A stretch of 64,000 nt of DNA from Actinocrispum wychmicini (GTDB lineage: Bacteria > Actinomycetota > Actinomycetes > Mycobacteriales > Pseudonocardiaceae). The notes under the pieces are model-generated. The model did no database searches. It was not told the origin of the DNA and worked only from the letters and a program-made list of their open reading frames with translations. Shown here piece by piece: positions 42,434 to 50,872 of the stretch. The position numbers were made by a program, and so were the translations under genes. The first letter of the stretch is position 1; each line of letters starts with the position of its first letter. The stretch lies in NCBI RefSeq assembly GCF_004345645.1, contig NZ_SLWS01000017.1, forward strand, positions 62,001 to 126,000. Direction: 5' to 3'.

Positions 42434-42706
42434 TCATCGCCCGCTCGGCCGATTCCCTTGGGTGACAACTGATACCCGTCGAAAGGCGGGCTGAGTCAAC
42501 GACAGGTACCACAGGACGGCGTGGACTCGGCGGTTCTCGTCCGGGCTGGGGGACAGGCCGAGTTTGGTGAAGACGCTCGACACGTGCTTCTCGACCGCGG
42601 CGGGGGTCAGGTAGAGCTGTCGTGCGATGCCCGCGTTGGAGCAGCCCTGCGCCATCAGCGCCAGGACCTCCCGCTCACGCGGCCGTAGATCGACCAGGTC
42701 GGTCAC
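42434..42706 (-). CDS. Stand-alone LuxR/NarL DNA-binding domain protein
   Basis: From GTG 42706 (GGAAGGTGG seven bases upstream) the product is 90 residues, covering only the LuxR-type helix-turn-helix: LRPREREVLALMAQGCSNAG, IARQLYLTPAAVEKHVSSVF then TKLGLS. Response regulators would add a 120-residue receiver, which is absent; the region to 42832 is open but not like a receiver. It may be a truncated or dedicated DNA-binding protein. Divergent from the TetR gene, so each may regulate the other. Confidence 0.75.
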   Translation of the reverse strand: MTDLVDLRPREREVLALMAQGCSNAGIARQLYLTPAAVEKHVSSVFTKLGLSPSPDENRRVHAVLWYLSLTQPAFRRVSVVTQGNRPSGR

Positions 42707-42792
42707 CCGGGCACCACCTTCCTGGTAGGGAAAACCCGAGAGTTTTCGCTGGTCACTTGCGGGTATCGAACCATAGACCCTAAATTTCGGCC

Positions 42793-43425
42793 ATGCGGTC
42801 GAAAAATGATCCACGCAGCCGGCGGCGGTCACCCACGTTCATCGAGGAGGCCCGGCGCAGGCAGATCGTGGCCAGCGCGATCACCACGATCGCCGGCAGT
42901 GGGCTGGCCCAGTCGTCGCTGGCGCGGATCGCGGACGAGGTCGGGATCTCCAAGAGCGTGATCTCGTACCACTTCGCCGGCAAGGACGAGCTGATCGCCG
43001 AGGTGATCACCAGCCTGCTCAGCGAGTCCAACCGGGTGATCAAGTCGTGGGTGGACCGGGCGCCGGACCCGACGGCCAAGCTGCGCGCGTACATCGAGGG
43101 CAGTTTCGCGTTCATGATCGAACACCGGGCCAACTTCGTGGCCCTGGTGGACATCTGGGGCAGCTTCGGCACGGTCGAGGCCAAGCGGGCGTTCAACGCC
43201 GCCGCCTACGAGCCGTGCCGCCGGCACATCGAGAGCATCCTGCGCAAGGGCCAGGACACCGGTGAGTTCCGGCAGTTCGACCGACGCACGCTGTCCGCCG
43301 TGATCCAGGGCGCCATCGACGGCGTGATGCTCCAGTGGGTCTTCGAGGAACGCGCCGTCGACCTGGCCGACTGCATGGCCGAGCTGATCAGCATGGTGAC
43401 CATGGCCACGAGGACGTTCGAATGA
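42793..43425 (+). CDS. TetR-family regulator
   Basis: 210 residues. HTH at about 20-70 (RRQIVASAITTIAGSGLAQS, LARIADEVGISKSVISYHFA then GKDELIAEVI). The C-terminal ligand domain (YIEGSFAFMIEHRANFVALV, GAIDGVMLQWVF) is TetR_C_4/C_6-like. Stop codon overlaps the start of the acyl-CoA ligase (ATGA), so it is probably an autoregulated local repressor. The inducer may be an acyl-CoA, as the next two genes act on acyl-CoA; that is inference. Confidence 0.9.
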   Translation: MRSKNDPRSRRRSPTFIEEARRRQIVASAITTIAGSGLAQSSLARIADEVGISKSVISYHFAGKDELIAEVITSLLSESNRVIKSWVDRAPDPTAKLRAYIEGSFAFMIEHRANFVALVDIWGSFGTVEAKRAFNAAAYEPCRRHIESILRKGQDTGEFRQFDRRTLSAVIQGAIDGVMLQWVFEERAVDLADCMAELISMVTMATRTFE

Positions 43426-44912
43426 GCCTCGGGCGGCTGCTGCGCGAACAGGCCGAGGTCGCCGGTGACCGGCCGCTGTTCCGGTTCGACGGAACCACCA
43501 CGACTGTCGCCGAGGTGGAGAGCAGGACCAACCGGCTGGCCAACGTCCTTCGCGCGCACGGCATCGCGCGCGGCGACCGGGTCGCGGTGATGCTGCCGAA
43601 CGGTGTGGGATTCCCGGTGGCGTGGCTCGCGATCGCCAAGCTCGGCGCGGTCATGGTTCCGGTGAACGTGGGATACCGCAGCGCCGACCTCGCACACGTG
43701 ATCAAGGACTCCGGTGCGACCCTGGCGTTGACAGGCGCGCACGACACCGCCATTGCCCTACGTGACAGCGGAATCGTCCAAGTCGGCGCGCTGGACCCGG
43801 CGGACGCGGGCAGCCTCGCGCTCCCCGGCACGTTCGACGCGGGCGCCGAGCTGGCCGCCGCGGACGATGGGTTCGACCTGGTCGACGGCGATCTCGTCAA
43901 CCTCCAGTACACGTCCGGAACCACCGGGTTCCCCAAGGGGTGCATGCTCACCCACGACTACTGGCTCGGTCTCGCCGAGCACGCGCGCGACTGGATCGGC
44001 GCCCGCGAGAACGACGTCGACCTGACCGCGCAACCGTTTTCGTACATGGATCCACAGTGGAACACCGTGCTCTGCCTGAAGGCGGGCATTCCCCTGGTCA
44101 TCCTGCCGAGATTTTCCGCGTCGACGTTCTGGCGTTCGGTCCGCGACGAGGGTGTCACGTTCTTCTACCTGCTCGGCACCATGCCGGTGTACCTGCTCAG
44201 ACAGCCGCCCGACCCGCTCGACTGGGACCACCGGGTGCGGATCGTCATGTGCTCCGGCATCGTTCCCGACCTGCACCGAACCCTCGAAGACCGGTGGGGT
44301 GTGCCGTGGCGCGAGGCGTACGGCTCCACGGAGACCGGATTCGACCTCGCCGTGCCCATCGACGACGACACGTGCGTGGGCAGTGGCGCGGTCGGTAGTC
44401 CAGTGGAAGGCAAGCGAGCCAAGCTGGTCGACGGCGAACTCGCGATCAGTGGCGCGCCGATGATGCAGGGGTACTGGAACGCCCCGGAAGCGACGGCGAG
44501 CAAAGTGCGCGACGGTTGGCTGTACACCGGCGACCTCGCGCGCCAGGACGACCGCGGTTACTTCCACCTCGTCGGCCGGAGCAAGGACATGGTCCGGCGC
44601 AGCGGGGAGAACATCGCCGCCGCCGAGGTGGAGGCCGTCCTCGCCCAACATCCCGACGTACACGCCGCCGCCGTGGTGCCGGTGCCGGACGAGCTGCGCG
44701 GCGAGGAGGTCAAGGCGTTCGTCCAACTCGCCCGGCCCGTGCCGGCCAAGGACCTCATCGCGTTCGTGCGTGAACGGCTGGCGCCGTTCAAGGTGCCCCG
44801 GTTCGTGCAGTACGTCGACAGCTTCCCCATGACCCCGTCGGAACGGATCGCCAAGCACATGCTGCCCACCGGTCGTGACGACGAGTACGACGGCACGAAG
44901 GACACCCCATGA
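43422..44912 (+). CDS. AMP-forming acyl-CoA synthetase
   Basis: 496 residues starting by ATGA overlap. ANL-family motifs: YTSGTTGFPKGCMLTHDYW (P-loop), YGSTETGFDLA (A5), YTGDLARQDDRGYFHLVGRS and the C-terminal lysine loop ERIAKHML. Organisation and length match CaiC-like/medium-chain ligases that make acyl-CoA from carboxylic acids. The following enoyl-CoA hydratase and permease suggest a catabolic or conversion pathway for an imported acid. Substrate is not readable. Confidence 0.9.
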   Translation: MSLGRLLREQAEVAGDRPLFRFDGTTTTVAEVESRTNRLANVLRAHGIARGDRVAVMLPNGVGFPVAWLAIAKLGAVMVPVNVGYRSADLAHVIKDSGATLALTGAHDTAIALRDSGIVQVGALDPADAGSLALPGTFDAGAELAAADDGFDLVDGDLVNLQYTSGTTGFPKGCMLTHDYWLGLAEHARDWIGARENDVDLTAQPFSYMDPQWNTVLCLKAGIPLVILPRFSASTFWRSVRDEGVTFFYLLGTMPVYLLRQPPDPLDWDHRVRIVMCSGIVPDLHRTLEDRWGVPWREAYGSTETGFDLAVPIDDDTCVGSGAVGSPVEGKRAKLVDGELAISGAPMMQGYWNAPEATASKVRDGWLYTGDLARQDDRGYFHLVGRSKDMVRRSGENIAAAEVEAVLAQHPDVHAAAVVPVPDELRGEEVKAFVQLARPVPAKDLIAFVRERLAPFKVPRFVQYVDSFPMTPSERIAKHMLPTGRDDEYDGTKDTP

Positions 44913-45688
44913 CCGACCTGAAGGTGACCCGCGAAGGCACCACGACACTGATCACGTTCGACCGTCCCGAAGTGCTCAACGCCTTCCGGGACAACACGTT
45001 CACCGAGCTGCACGCGGCACTGGACGAGGCCGGGGACGACCCGGCCGTCCGGGTCGTGGTGCTCACCGGCGCCGGCCGCGCCTTCTCCGCCGGTGTCGAC
45101 CTCGCCGAGACCAGGGCACAACTGCGGGACGCCACCGAGGAGACGACGCTCGCGCGGCTCACCGCGTTCCAGGACGTCACCCGGCGGTTGGTGGCCTACC
45201 CGAAGACCGTGATCTCGGCGGTGAACGGGATCGCGGTCGGCGTCGGCGCGGAACTGGCCATCGCCAGCGACTTACGAATCGCGGGCGCGTCGGCGGAGTT
45301 CGCGTTCATGGAGGTCCGGCGCGGCCTTTACCCGACCAACGGCGTGCTTTTCTTCCTGCCGCGCCTGGTCGGCCACGGCCGTGCGATGGACCTGCTGCTG
45401 TCCGGCGACCGGCTACCCGCCGCGGACGCGCTCACCGCCGGCCTGGTGAGCCGTGTGCTGCCCGACGACGACCTGATCGACGGTGTGCTCGCGGTCGCCG
45501 AAACCATCGGTTCGGCCGCTCCCGTACCCGTCGGGTTGATCAAACGGGACCTCGGCCGCACCTGGAACCTGGATCTTGAAGGTGTACTCGACCTGGAGGT
45601 ACACGGGTCGATGGCGTGCATGCGCAGCCACGACCTGGCCGAAGGACTCGACGCGTTCGCCGAGAAACGCGCGCCCGACTTCCAGTGA
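44909..45688 (+). CDS. Enoyl-CoA hydratase/isomerase family protein
   Basis: 259 residues starting by ATGA overlap with the ligase. Crotonase features: ITFDRPEVLNAFRDNTFTEL, GAGRAFSAGVDLAETR (oxyanion hole), AVNGIAVGVGAELAIASDLR (Glu of the hydratase pair) and EFAFMEVRRGLYPTNGVLFF (second Glu). So hydratase activity is plausible, with acyl-CoA made by the neighbouring ligase. Ends 41 bases before the permease start. Confidence 0.9.
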   Translation: MTDLKVTREGTTTLITFDRPEVLNAFRDNTFTELHAALDEAGDDPAVRVVVLTGAGRAFSAGVDLAETRAQLRDATEETTLARLTAFQDVTRRLVAYPKTVISAVNGIAVGVGAELAIASDLRIAGASAEFAFMEVRRGLYPTNGVLFFLPRLVGHGRAMDLLLSGDRLPAADALTAGLVSRVLPDDDLIDGVLAVAETIGSAAPVPVGLIKRDLGRTWNLDLEGVLDLEVHGSMACMRSHDLAEGLDAFAEKRAPDFQ

Positions 45689-45729
45689 CCATTTCCCGGG
45701 GGTCAGGGGCGACCACAAGGGATTCCCTT

Positions 45730-47079
45730 ATGACAGAGGCATTACACCGTGGTTTGAAGCGACGGCACATGACGATGATCGGCATCGGTGGGGTGATCGG
45801 CGCCGGGCTGTTCGTCAGCAGCGGCTCGGTGATCGGGTCCGCCGGCCCGGCCGCCGTGGTCGCGTACGCACTCGGCGGCCTGATCGTGGTCCTGGTGATG
45901 CGGATGCTGGGCGAGATGGCCACCGCGCACCCGGCCAGCGGGTCGTTCTCCCGGTACGCGGAGCTCGCGCTGGGCCGTTGGGCGGGGTTCCTGGTCGGCT
46001 GGACGTACTGGTTCTTCACGGTCGCGGTGATCGCGTTCGAATCCGTCGCCGGGGCGAAACTGGCCGCCGCGTTCATTCCGGGTCTACCGGTGTGGTTGGG
46101 CGCGCTGGTCCTGCTGGTGGCGTTGACCTGCGCGAACCTGGTCTCGGTGAAGCTGTTCGGGGAGACCGAGTTCTGGCTGGCGTCGGTCAAGGTCACCCTG
46201 ATCGGCGGGTTTCTCCTGGTCGGCGTGCTGTACCTGGTCGGGCTGTGGCCGCACGGCGGGGTCGGCCTGTCCGCGCTGACCGACCACGGCGGCTTCGCGC
46301 CGAACGGCTGGGGCGCGGTGGTCACCGCGCTGGTCACGGTGATCTTCTCGTACTTCGGCGCGGAGATCGTCACCATCGCCGCCGCGGAGAGCGCGGAACC
46401 GGCCAAGGAGGTCGCCCGAGCGACGGTCCGCGTGGTGTGGCGGGTGCTGATCTTCTACGTCGGCTCGGTCCTGCTGATCGTCGCGGTCGTGCCGTGGAAC
46501 AAGGTGCCCGCCAACGGCGAGGACAGCCCGTTCGCGGCGGCGATCGACAAGTTCGGCATCCCGGGCGCGGCCGACCTGATGACCGCCGTGGTGCTGGTCG
46601 CGGTGCTGTCCATCCTCAACGCCGGGATCTACGGATCGTCCCGGATGCTCATGTCCCTGGCCCAACGCGGAGACGCGCCCGCCGCCCTCGGCAAGGTCCG
46701 GCCGTCCGGCGTGCCCGCCGCGGCCATCCTCACCGGCGCCGGCCTCGGCGTGCTGGTGATGCTCGGCGCCGACCTGATCAGCCCGGACAAGGTCTTCGGC
46801 TTCCTGCTCAACTGCTCCGGGCTGCTCACGCTCACGATCTACCTGTTCATCGCGGTCAGCCAGGTCCGCTTGCGCCGCTCGACCGACCCGGAGCTGCTGC
46901 GGGTCCGGATGTGGGGCTTCCCGTGGCTGAGCTGGGTGGTGATCGGCGTCCTGGCCGTCGCCCTGGTCGCGGTGTGCACGTCACCCGGCATCGGACCGGT
47001 CGTGATCGGCGTCGCCGTCGTCCTTGCCGTCACATTGCTCGCGTACATCGTACGGATTCGGAGAGTTGTTCATGCGTAG
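45730..47079 (+). CDS. APC-family amino-acid permease
   Basis: 449 residues, about 12 helices. The sequence matches the GabP/AnsP group: GLKRRHMTMIGIGGVIGAGL, VMRMLGEMATAHPASGSFSR and YFGAEIVTIAAAESAEPAKE. These are proton-coupled importers of amino acids, GABA or related amines. It lies between acyl-CoA enzymes and a hydrolase, so the substrate could be a betaine- or amino-acid-derived compound. Overlaps the next gene by eight bases. An earlier in-frame extension from 45616 lies in another gene's region. Confidence 0.9.
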   Translation: MTEALHRGLKRRHMTMIGIGGVIGAGLFVSSGSVIGSAGPAAVVAYALGGLIVVLVMRMLGEMATAHPASGSFSRYAELALGRWAGFLVGWTYWFFTVAVIAFESVAGAKLAAAFIPGLPVWLGALVLLVALTCANLVSVKLFGETEFWLASVKVTLIGGFLLVGVLYLVGLWPHGGVGLSALTDHGGFAPNGWGAVVTALVTVIFSYFGAEIVTIAAAESAEPAKEVARATVRVVWRVLIFYVGSVLLIVAVVPWNKVPANGEDSPFAAAIDKFGIPGAADLMTAVVLVAVLSILNAGIYGSSRMLMSLAQRGDAPAALGKVRPSGVPAAAILTGAGLGVLVMLGADLISPDKVFGFLLNCSGLLTLTIYLFIAVSQVRLRRSTDPELLRVRMWGFPWLSWVVIGVLAVALVAVCTSPGIGPVVIGVAVVLAVTLLAYIVRIRRVVHA

Positions 47080-48133
47080 CAAACTGATCGCCGCGGCAGT
47101 GGTCACGGTTCTCGCCGTGGCCCAACCCGCTGCCGCAGCGTCGCCGCGATCCGCCTTCCAGGATCTCCTGACCAACGCGGTGAAACCGCCAGTTCCCGGC
47201 GCGATCCTGGCGGTCAACGGGCCGGGCGTGCGGTTCAGTGGCGCCGCGGGCAAGTTCGTGCTCGGCGGCCGTGACCTGCGGCCCACTGACGCGTTCCGGG
47301 CTGCCAGCGTCACCAAGACGGTCACCGCCGCGACCGTGCTCAAACTCGTCGAGCAGAACAAGGTGCGGCTCGACGACCGGATCAGCAAGTACCTCGACCC
47401 CGCGTTGATCTCCCGCGTGGACAACAGGGTCACCGTGCGCCAGCTGCTCGACCACACGGCGGGCCTGTACGACTATGCCACCGACGACGGGTTCATGGCT
47501 GAGGTGCAGGCGAACCCGCGGCGGACCTGGACACCCCGGGATCTCCTCGACTGGGCGTTCACCCACGGCCAGCCGTATTTCGCGCCCGGCACCGGATTCC
47601 ACTACTCCGACACCGGGTACGTCCTGGCCGGGTTCGTCATCGAGAAGGTGACCGGCACACCGCTGCACAGGGCCTACCGTTCGCTCGTTCTCGACCCGCT
47701 CGGGATGTCCGACACGTACCTGGAGTACTGGGAGCGGCGACACTGTTCGTTTTCGCACGCGTACCTGGGCGCGGTGGACACCCGGTACTGGAACCCGACA
47801 TTCGACACCTTCGGCGGCGGTGGCCTGGTGACCACGGCGAAAGACCTCACCACGTTCGTCCGGGGTCTGTTCGAGGGCAAGGTGTTCCGGCAGCAGGCGA
47901 CCCTGGACGCCATGCTGACCACCACCCCGCAGAGCGGCGGCACCTACGGCCTCGGCATCGAGCGCAAGGGTGGCATGTGGTTCCACCCCGGTTTCTGGGG
48001 TGGGTTCATCGGATACGTCCCGGAACGCCGGCTCTCCATCGTCGCCACCGTCAACCAGGCCGACGACACCAACGACGCCCTGATCACGCTCGTGAACGAC
48101 GCCTATCGGGTGGCTACGAACCCGTTACGGTAG
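47072..48133 (+). CDS. Secreted serine hydrolase (beta-lactamase/class C-like)
   Basis: 353 residues; signal peptide about 1-24 (LIAAAVVTVLAVAQPAAA). Serine-hydrolase signature: Ser79 in ASVTKTVTA (SxxK), FHYSDTGYVLAGFVIEK (YxN-type motif) and GGMWFHPGFWGGFIGY at the HxG/KTG position. Family includes D-aminopeptidases, esterases and D,D-carboxypeptidases; true beta-lactamase activity is not implied. Overlap with the permease and four bases to the lipoprotein gene suggest it cleaves an external substrate before uptake. That is inference. Confidence 0.87.
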   Translation: MRSKLIAAAVVTVLAVAQPAAAASPRSAFQDLLTNAVKPPVPGAILAVNGPGVRFSGAAGKFVLGGRDLRPTDAFRAASVTKTVTAATVLKLVEQNKVRLDDRISKYLDPALISRVDNRVTVRQLLDHTAGLYDYATDDGFMAEVQANPRRTWTPRDLLDWAFTHGQPYFAPGTGFHYSDTGYVLAGFVIEKVTGTPLHRAYRSLVLDPLGMSDTYLEYWERRHCSFSHAYLGAVDTRYWNPTFDTFGGGGLVTTAKDLTTFVRGLFEGKVFRQQATLDAMLTTTPQSGGTYGLGIERKGGMWFHPGFWGGFIGYVPERRLSIVATVNQADDTNDALITLVNDAYRVATNPLR

Positions 48134-48137
48134 GCAT

Positions 48138-49097
48138 ATGGGGCGATACTTTCTGATCATGGCGCTGGTGGCGGGCATGCTGACCGGGTGCGGCGCGCTC
48201 GGCGGGTCGAAGCCGGACAGCGGGTCGAGCGGCCAGGTGGAGCAGACGACGATCACCGTGGCCGTCCTGACCACGGTCGAGACCGCGCCGCTGCAACTGG
48301 CCGTCCGCAACGGGTACTTCCGGGACCAGGGACTGGACGTCAAGGTCGCGGTCGCGGCCAGCGGGCAGGCCACGGTGACCGGGATGATCAACGGCGAGTA
48401 CGACGTCGGGTACTCCAGCTACCCGCCGATCATCGCGGCCCAGGCCAAGAAGGCCGCGGATCTCCGGCTCGTCGCGGACAACTCGTTCGCCGCGCCGAAC
48501 ACCGCGGTCGTCGTGAAGCCCGCGCAGTCACCGCTGTCGTCGATCAAGGACCTCGCGGGCAAGACGGTCGCGGTGACCGCGCGGGGAACGCTCTCCGATC
48601 TGATGGTCAAATCCACCTTCGCGACCAACGGCGGCGACCCGAACACCCTGAAATGGGTGGAGATGCCGTTCGGCGACATGACGGCCGCGCTGCAACGCGG
48701 CCAGGTGGACGCGGCCATGATGGTCGAGCCGTTCGCGACCTTCGCGCACCGCACCACGGGCGCGACGGTCATCGCCGACCTGGCGACCGGCCCGCTCAAG
48801 GACCTGCCGTTCACCGCCTACGCCGCCACCGCCAAGTTCGTGGCCGATCATCCGAAGACGATCGCGGCGTTCCAGAAGGCGATGCGGCGGGCCGCGTCCG
48901 AGGCCGCCGACCGCAGCAAGATCGAGCCGCTGCTGCCGGAGTACGCGAAGGTGGACAAGGAGACCGCCGCGCAGACGAACCTGCCGGGCTTCCGCTCCGC
49001 CCTGGACGCCGGCCGGGTCCAGTCGGTCGCCGACCTGATGACGCGGTTCGGGGTGCTGCCCGGCCCGTTCGACGTCCGGCCGATGGTGCTGTCCTAG
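48138..49097 (+). CDS. SsuA/THI5-like substrate-binding lipoprotein
   Basis: 319 residues, four bases after the hydrolase gene. Lipobox LTGC (Cys at about 18). The fold motifs LQLAVRNGYFRDQGLDVKVA, VTGMINGEYDVGYSSYPPII and LSSIKDLAGKTVAVTARGTL match NMT1/SsuA-type binding proteins for nitrate, sulfonate, thiamine precursors or aromatic acids. No permease or ATPase follows, so it may serve an ABC system encoded elsewhere. Last gene of the operon. Confidence 0.88.
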   Translation: MGRYFLIMALVAGMLTGCGALGGSKPDSGSSGQVEQTTITVAVLTTVETAPLQLAVRNGYFRDQGLDVKVAVAASGQATVTGMINGEYDVGYSSYPPIIAAQAKKAADLRLVADNSFAAPNTAVVVKPAQSPLSSIKDLAGKTVAVTARGTLSDLMVKSTFATNGGDPNTLKWVEMPFGDMTAALQRGQVDAAMMVEPFATFAHRTTGATVIADLATGPLKDLPFTAYAATAKFVADHPKTIAAFQKAMRRAASEAADRSKIEPLLPEYAKVDKETAAQTNLPGFRSALDAGRVQSVADLMTRFGVLPGPFDVRPMVLS

Positions 49098-49141
49098 GTG
49101 TACTGACCTGTGAGATTCGCGTTGGTTATGCGTGTCGTGTG

Positions 49142-49153
49142 TGGACTAGTCCA
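49142..49153. promoter_or_regulatory. 12-base perfect palindrome, operator-like
   Basis: TGGACTAGTCCA is a perfect 12-base palindrome, midway between the binding-lipoprotein stop and the AbrB-like transporter start. It has the look of a TetR/GntR half-site pair. The bound protein is unknown; the local TetR regulator is one candidate. Confidence 0.4.
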
Positions 49154-49281
49154 ATGTGCACAGCCCGTCGACTGTGGTTACCGTGTGGATACGGTCAGTA
49201 ATCACCTGGATGTCGCTGGCGAATGCCATCATCAACGTCGAGATCGTTCGCCGCGCACTGTGGAAATACAGGACGATCTCG

Positions 49282-50397
49282 ATGAGCTTCGGAATCCGTT
49301 GGGGTTTTCGCCCCCGTGTCGCGGCCAGATGGGTGGCGATCGTCGCCGCGGCGGTCGCGGTCGGCGAAGGCGGCCAGGCGTTGGGCTTCCCGGCCGCGCA
49401 CCTGGTCGGGTCGTTGATGCTCGGCGTGCTCCTGGCCCTGTCGAACGTGATCCGCGACCAGGTGCCCCGCCGGGTGAACCTGACCACCCAGTCCCTGCTC
49501 GGCCTGTCGATGGGCACGTACGTGACCGCGTCGGCGGTCAGCCGGCTGGCCCAGTCGGCGCTGCCGCTGCTCGCGGTCACCGTGGCGACCGTCGTGGTGA
49601 GCTTGGGGATCGCGATCGTCGCCACCCGGGTCGGGCGGATCGGCCGGGCGACGGCCGCGTTGGGGATGATGCCGGGCGGGTCGGCCGCCGTGGTCGCGTC
49701 CGCGGACGACGTGGGCGCCGATGCCCGGCTGGTGGCCGTCATGCAGTACCTGCGCTTGGCCGTCGTGGCGGTCAGCGCGCCGATGATCGTGCAGTGGGTG
49801 GCGTCCGCTCCGCAGGCCGGCGGCTCGCCGAGGCCCGGCGACGGCCCTTGGCGGCTGCTGATCTTCAACGCCGACTCACAGGTGGTGTCGTTGGTCGCAG
49901 CCGTCGCGCTCGTGCTGGTCGGACGCGCCGTGGGACGACTCTTCCGGTTGCCGAGCGCGGCCCTGCTGGGGCCGATGCTGATCGCCGCGATCGTCACCGC
50001 GTCACCCATCGACCTGGAGTTCGCCCCGGCCGGGGCGCTCGAAGTGATGATGTTCACAATGGTCGGTCTGGACGTGGGTCTGCGGTTCACCCGGGCCACG
50101 GTCCTGCGGCTGCGCAAGCTGCTGCCACTCGTTCTGGCGTGCACGATCGTGCTCAATGTCGTCGTGGCGTTGTTGGCCAGCGGGCTCTCGGCGTTGACCA
50201 GCATCTCGCTGTCCGACGCGCTGCTGGCGACCACGCCCGGCGGCATCAACGCGGTCCTGGCGACGGCGGCGGCCACGGGTTCGGACGTCGGCCTCATCTC
50301 GGCGGTGCAGAGCCTCCGCCTGTTCCTGATGATGGCGCTCATCCCGTTGGTCAAGATCTGGGCGACCCGCCGAAGGACCGAGGACGTCATTCGGTGA
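49282..50397 (+). CDS. AbrB-family membrane transporter
   Basis: 371 residues from ATG 49282. Two repeats of the AbrB membrane domain: AHLVGSLMLGVLLALSNVIR and SAALLGPMLIAAIVTASPID, each with the Gly-rich GxMPGG motif (ALGMMPGGSAAVVASADDVG; ATTPGGINAVLATAAATGSD). This family is annotated as ammonia-monooxygenase-like or metabolite exporter, with no firm substrate. Upstream 180 bases hold the palindrome. The stop overlaps the convergent DUF1269 gene. Confidence 0.85.
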   Translation: MSFGIRWGFRPRVAARWVAIVAAAVAVGEGGQALGFPAAHLVGSLMLGVLLALSNVIRDQVPRRVNLTTQSLLGLSMGTYVTASAVSRLAQSALPLLAVTVATVVVSLGIAIVATRVGRIGRATAALGMMPGGSAAVVASADDVGADARLVAVMQYLRLAVVAVSAPMIVQWVASAPQAGGSPRPGDGPWRLLIFNADSQVVSLVAAVALVLVGRAVGRLFRLPSAALLGPMLIAAIVTASPIDLEFAPAGALEVMMFTMVGLDVGLRFTRATVLRLRKLLPLVLACTIVLNVVVALLASGLSALTSISLSDALLATTPGGINAVLATAAATGSDVGLISAVQSLRLFLMMALIPLVKIWATRRRTEDVIR

Positions 50398-50872
50398 ACA
50401 CCGCACGCAGCAGGTCCTCCTCGGCGGTCGACAGGTTCGTGTAGATCAGCTCGGGGGTCTCGCCCTCGAAGGCGTTGCGGATCCGGTCGAGGACGGCGTC
50501 GGAGCTGAGCAGGAACAGGGCGGACGTGCCGGGGACGATGTGCCGGCGGACACGTTCGATCAGGTCGTCGCTGATGCCGACGTCGACCATGGTTCCGCTC
50601 AACGCGCCGATGCCCGCGCCGACAGCCGCGCCCAGCAGCGGAACCAGGAAGATGACGCCGAACAGCATTCCCCAGAACGCGCCGCTGAGCGCGCTCGTGC
50701 CGGCGATGTTGTGCAACTGCCGGGTTTTCGGCTTCCGGCGGCCCTCCGGCCATGACACGGTCGCGGCGTCCTCGACGTTGATCAGGCCGTCCCCGGCGAG
50801 CCGGGACAGGATCTTCGCGGCGCGGTCGGCGCCGTCGGCGGAACTGAACCGCCAGATGGTCAGAGTAGTCAC
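50387..50872 (-). CDS. DUF1269 family membrane protein
   Basis: 161 residues from GTG 50872 (GTGA overlap with the AI-2E gene). Cytoplasmic N-terminus (TIWRFSSADGADRAAKILSR), two close helices in the middle (SGAFWGMLFGVIFLVPLLG, GAGIGALSGTMVDVGISDDL), then a charged tail. Architecture as in DUF1269 proteins linked to stress and cell-envelope genes. Function not known. Confidence 0.85.
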   Translation of the reverse strand: MTTLTIWRFSSADGADRAAKILSRLAGDGLINVEDAATVSWPEGRRKPKTRQLHNIAGTSALSGAFWGMLFGVIFLVPLLGAAVGAGIGALSGTMVDVGISDDLIERVRRHIVPGTSALFLLSSDAVLDRIRNAFEGETPELIYTNLSTAEEDLLRAVFTE

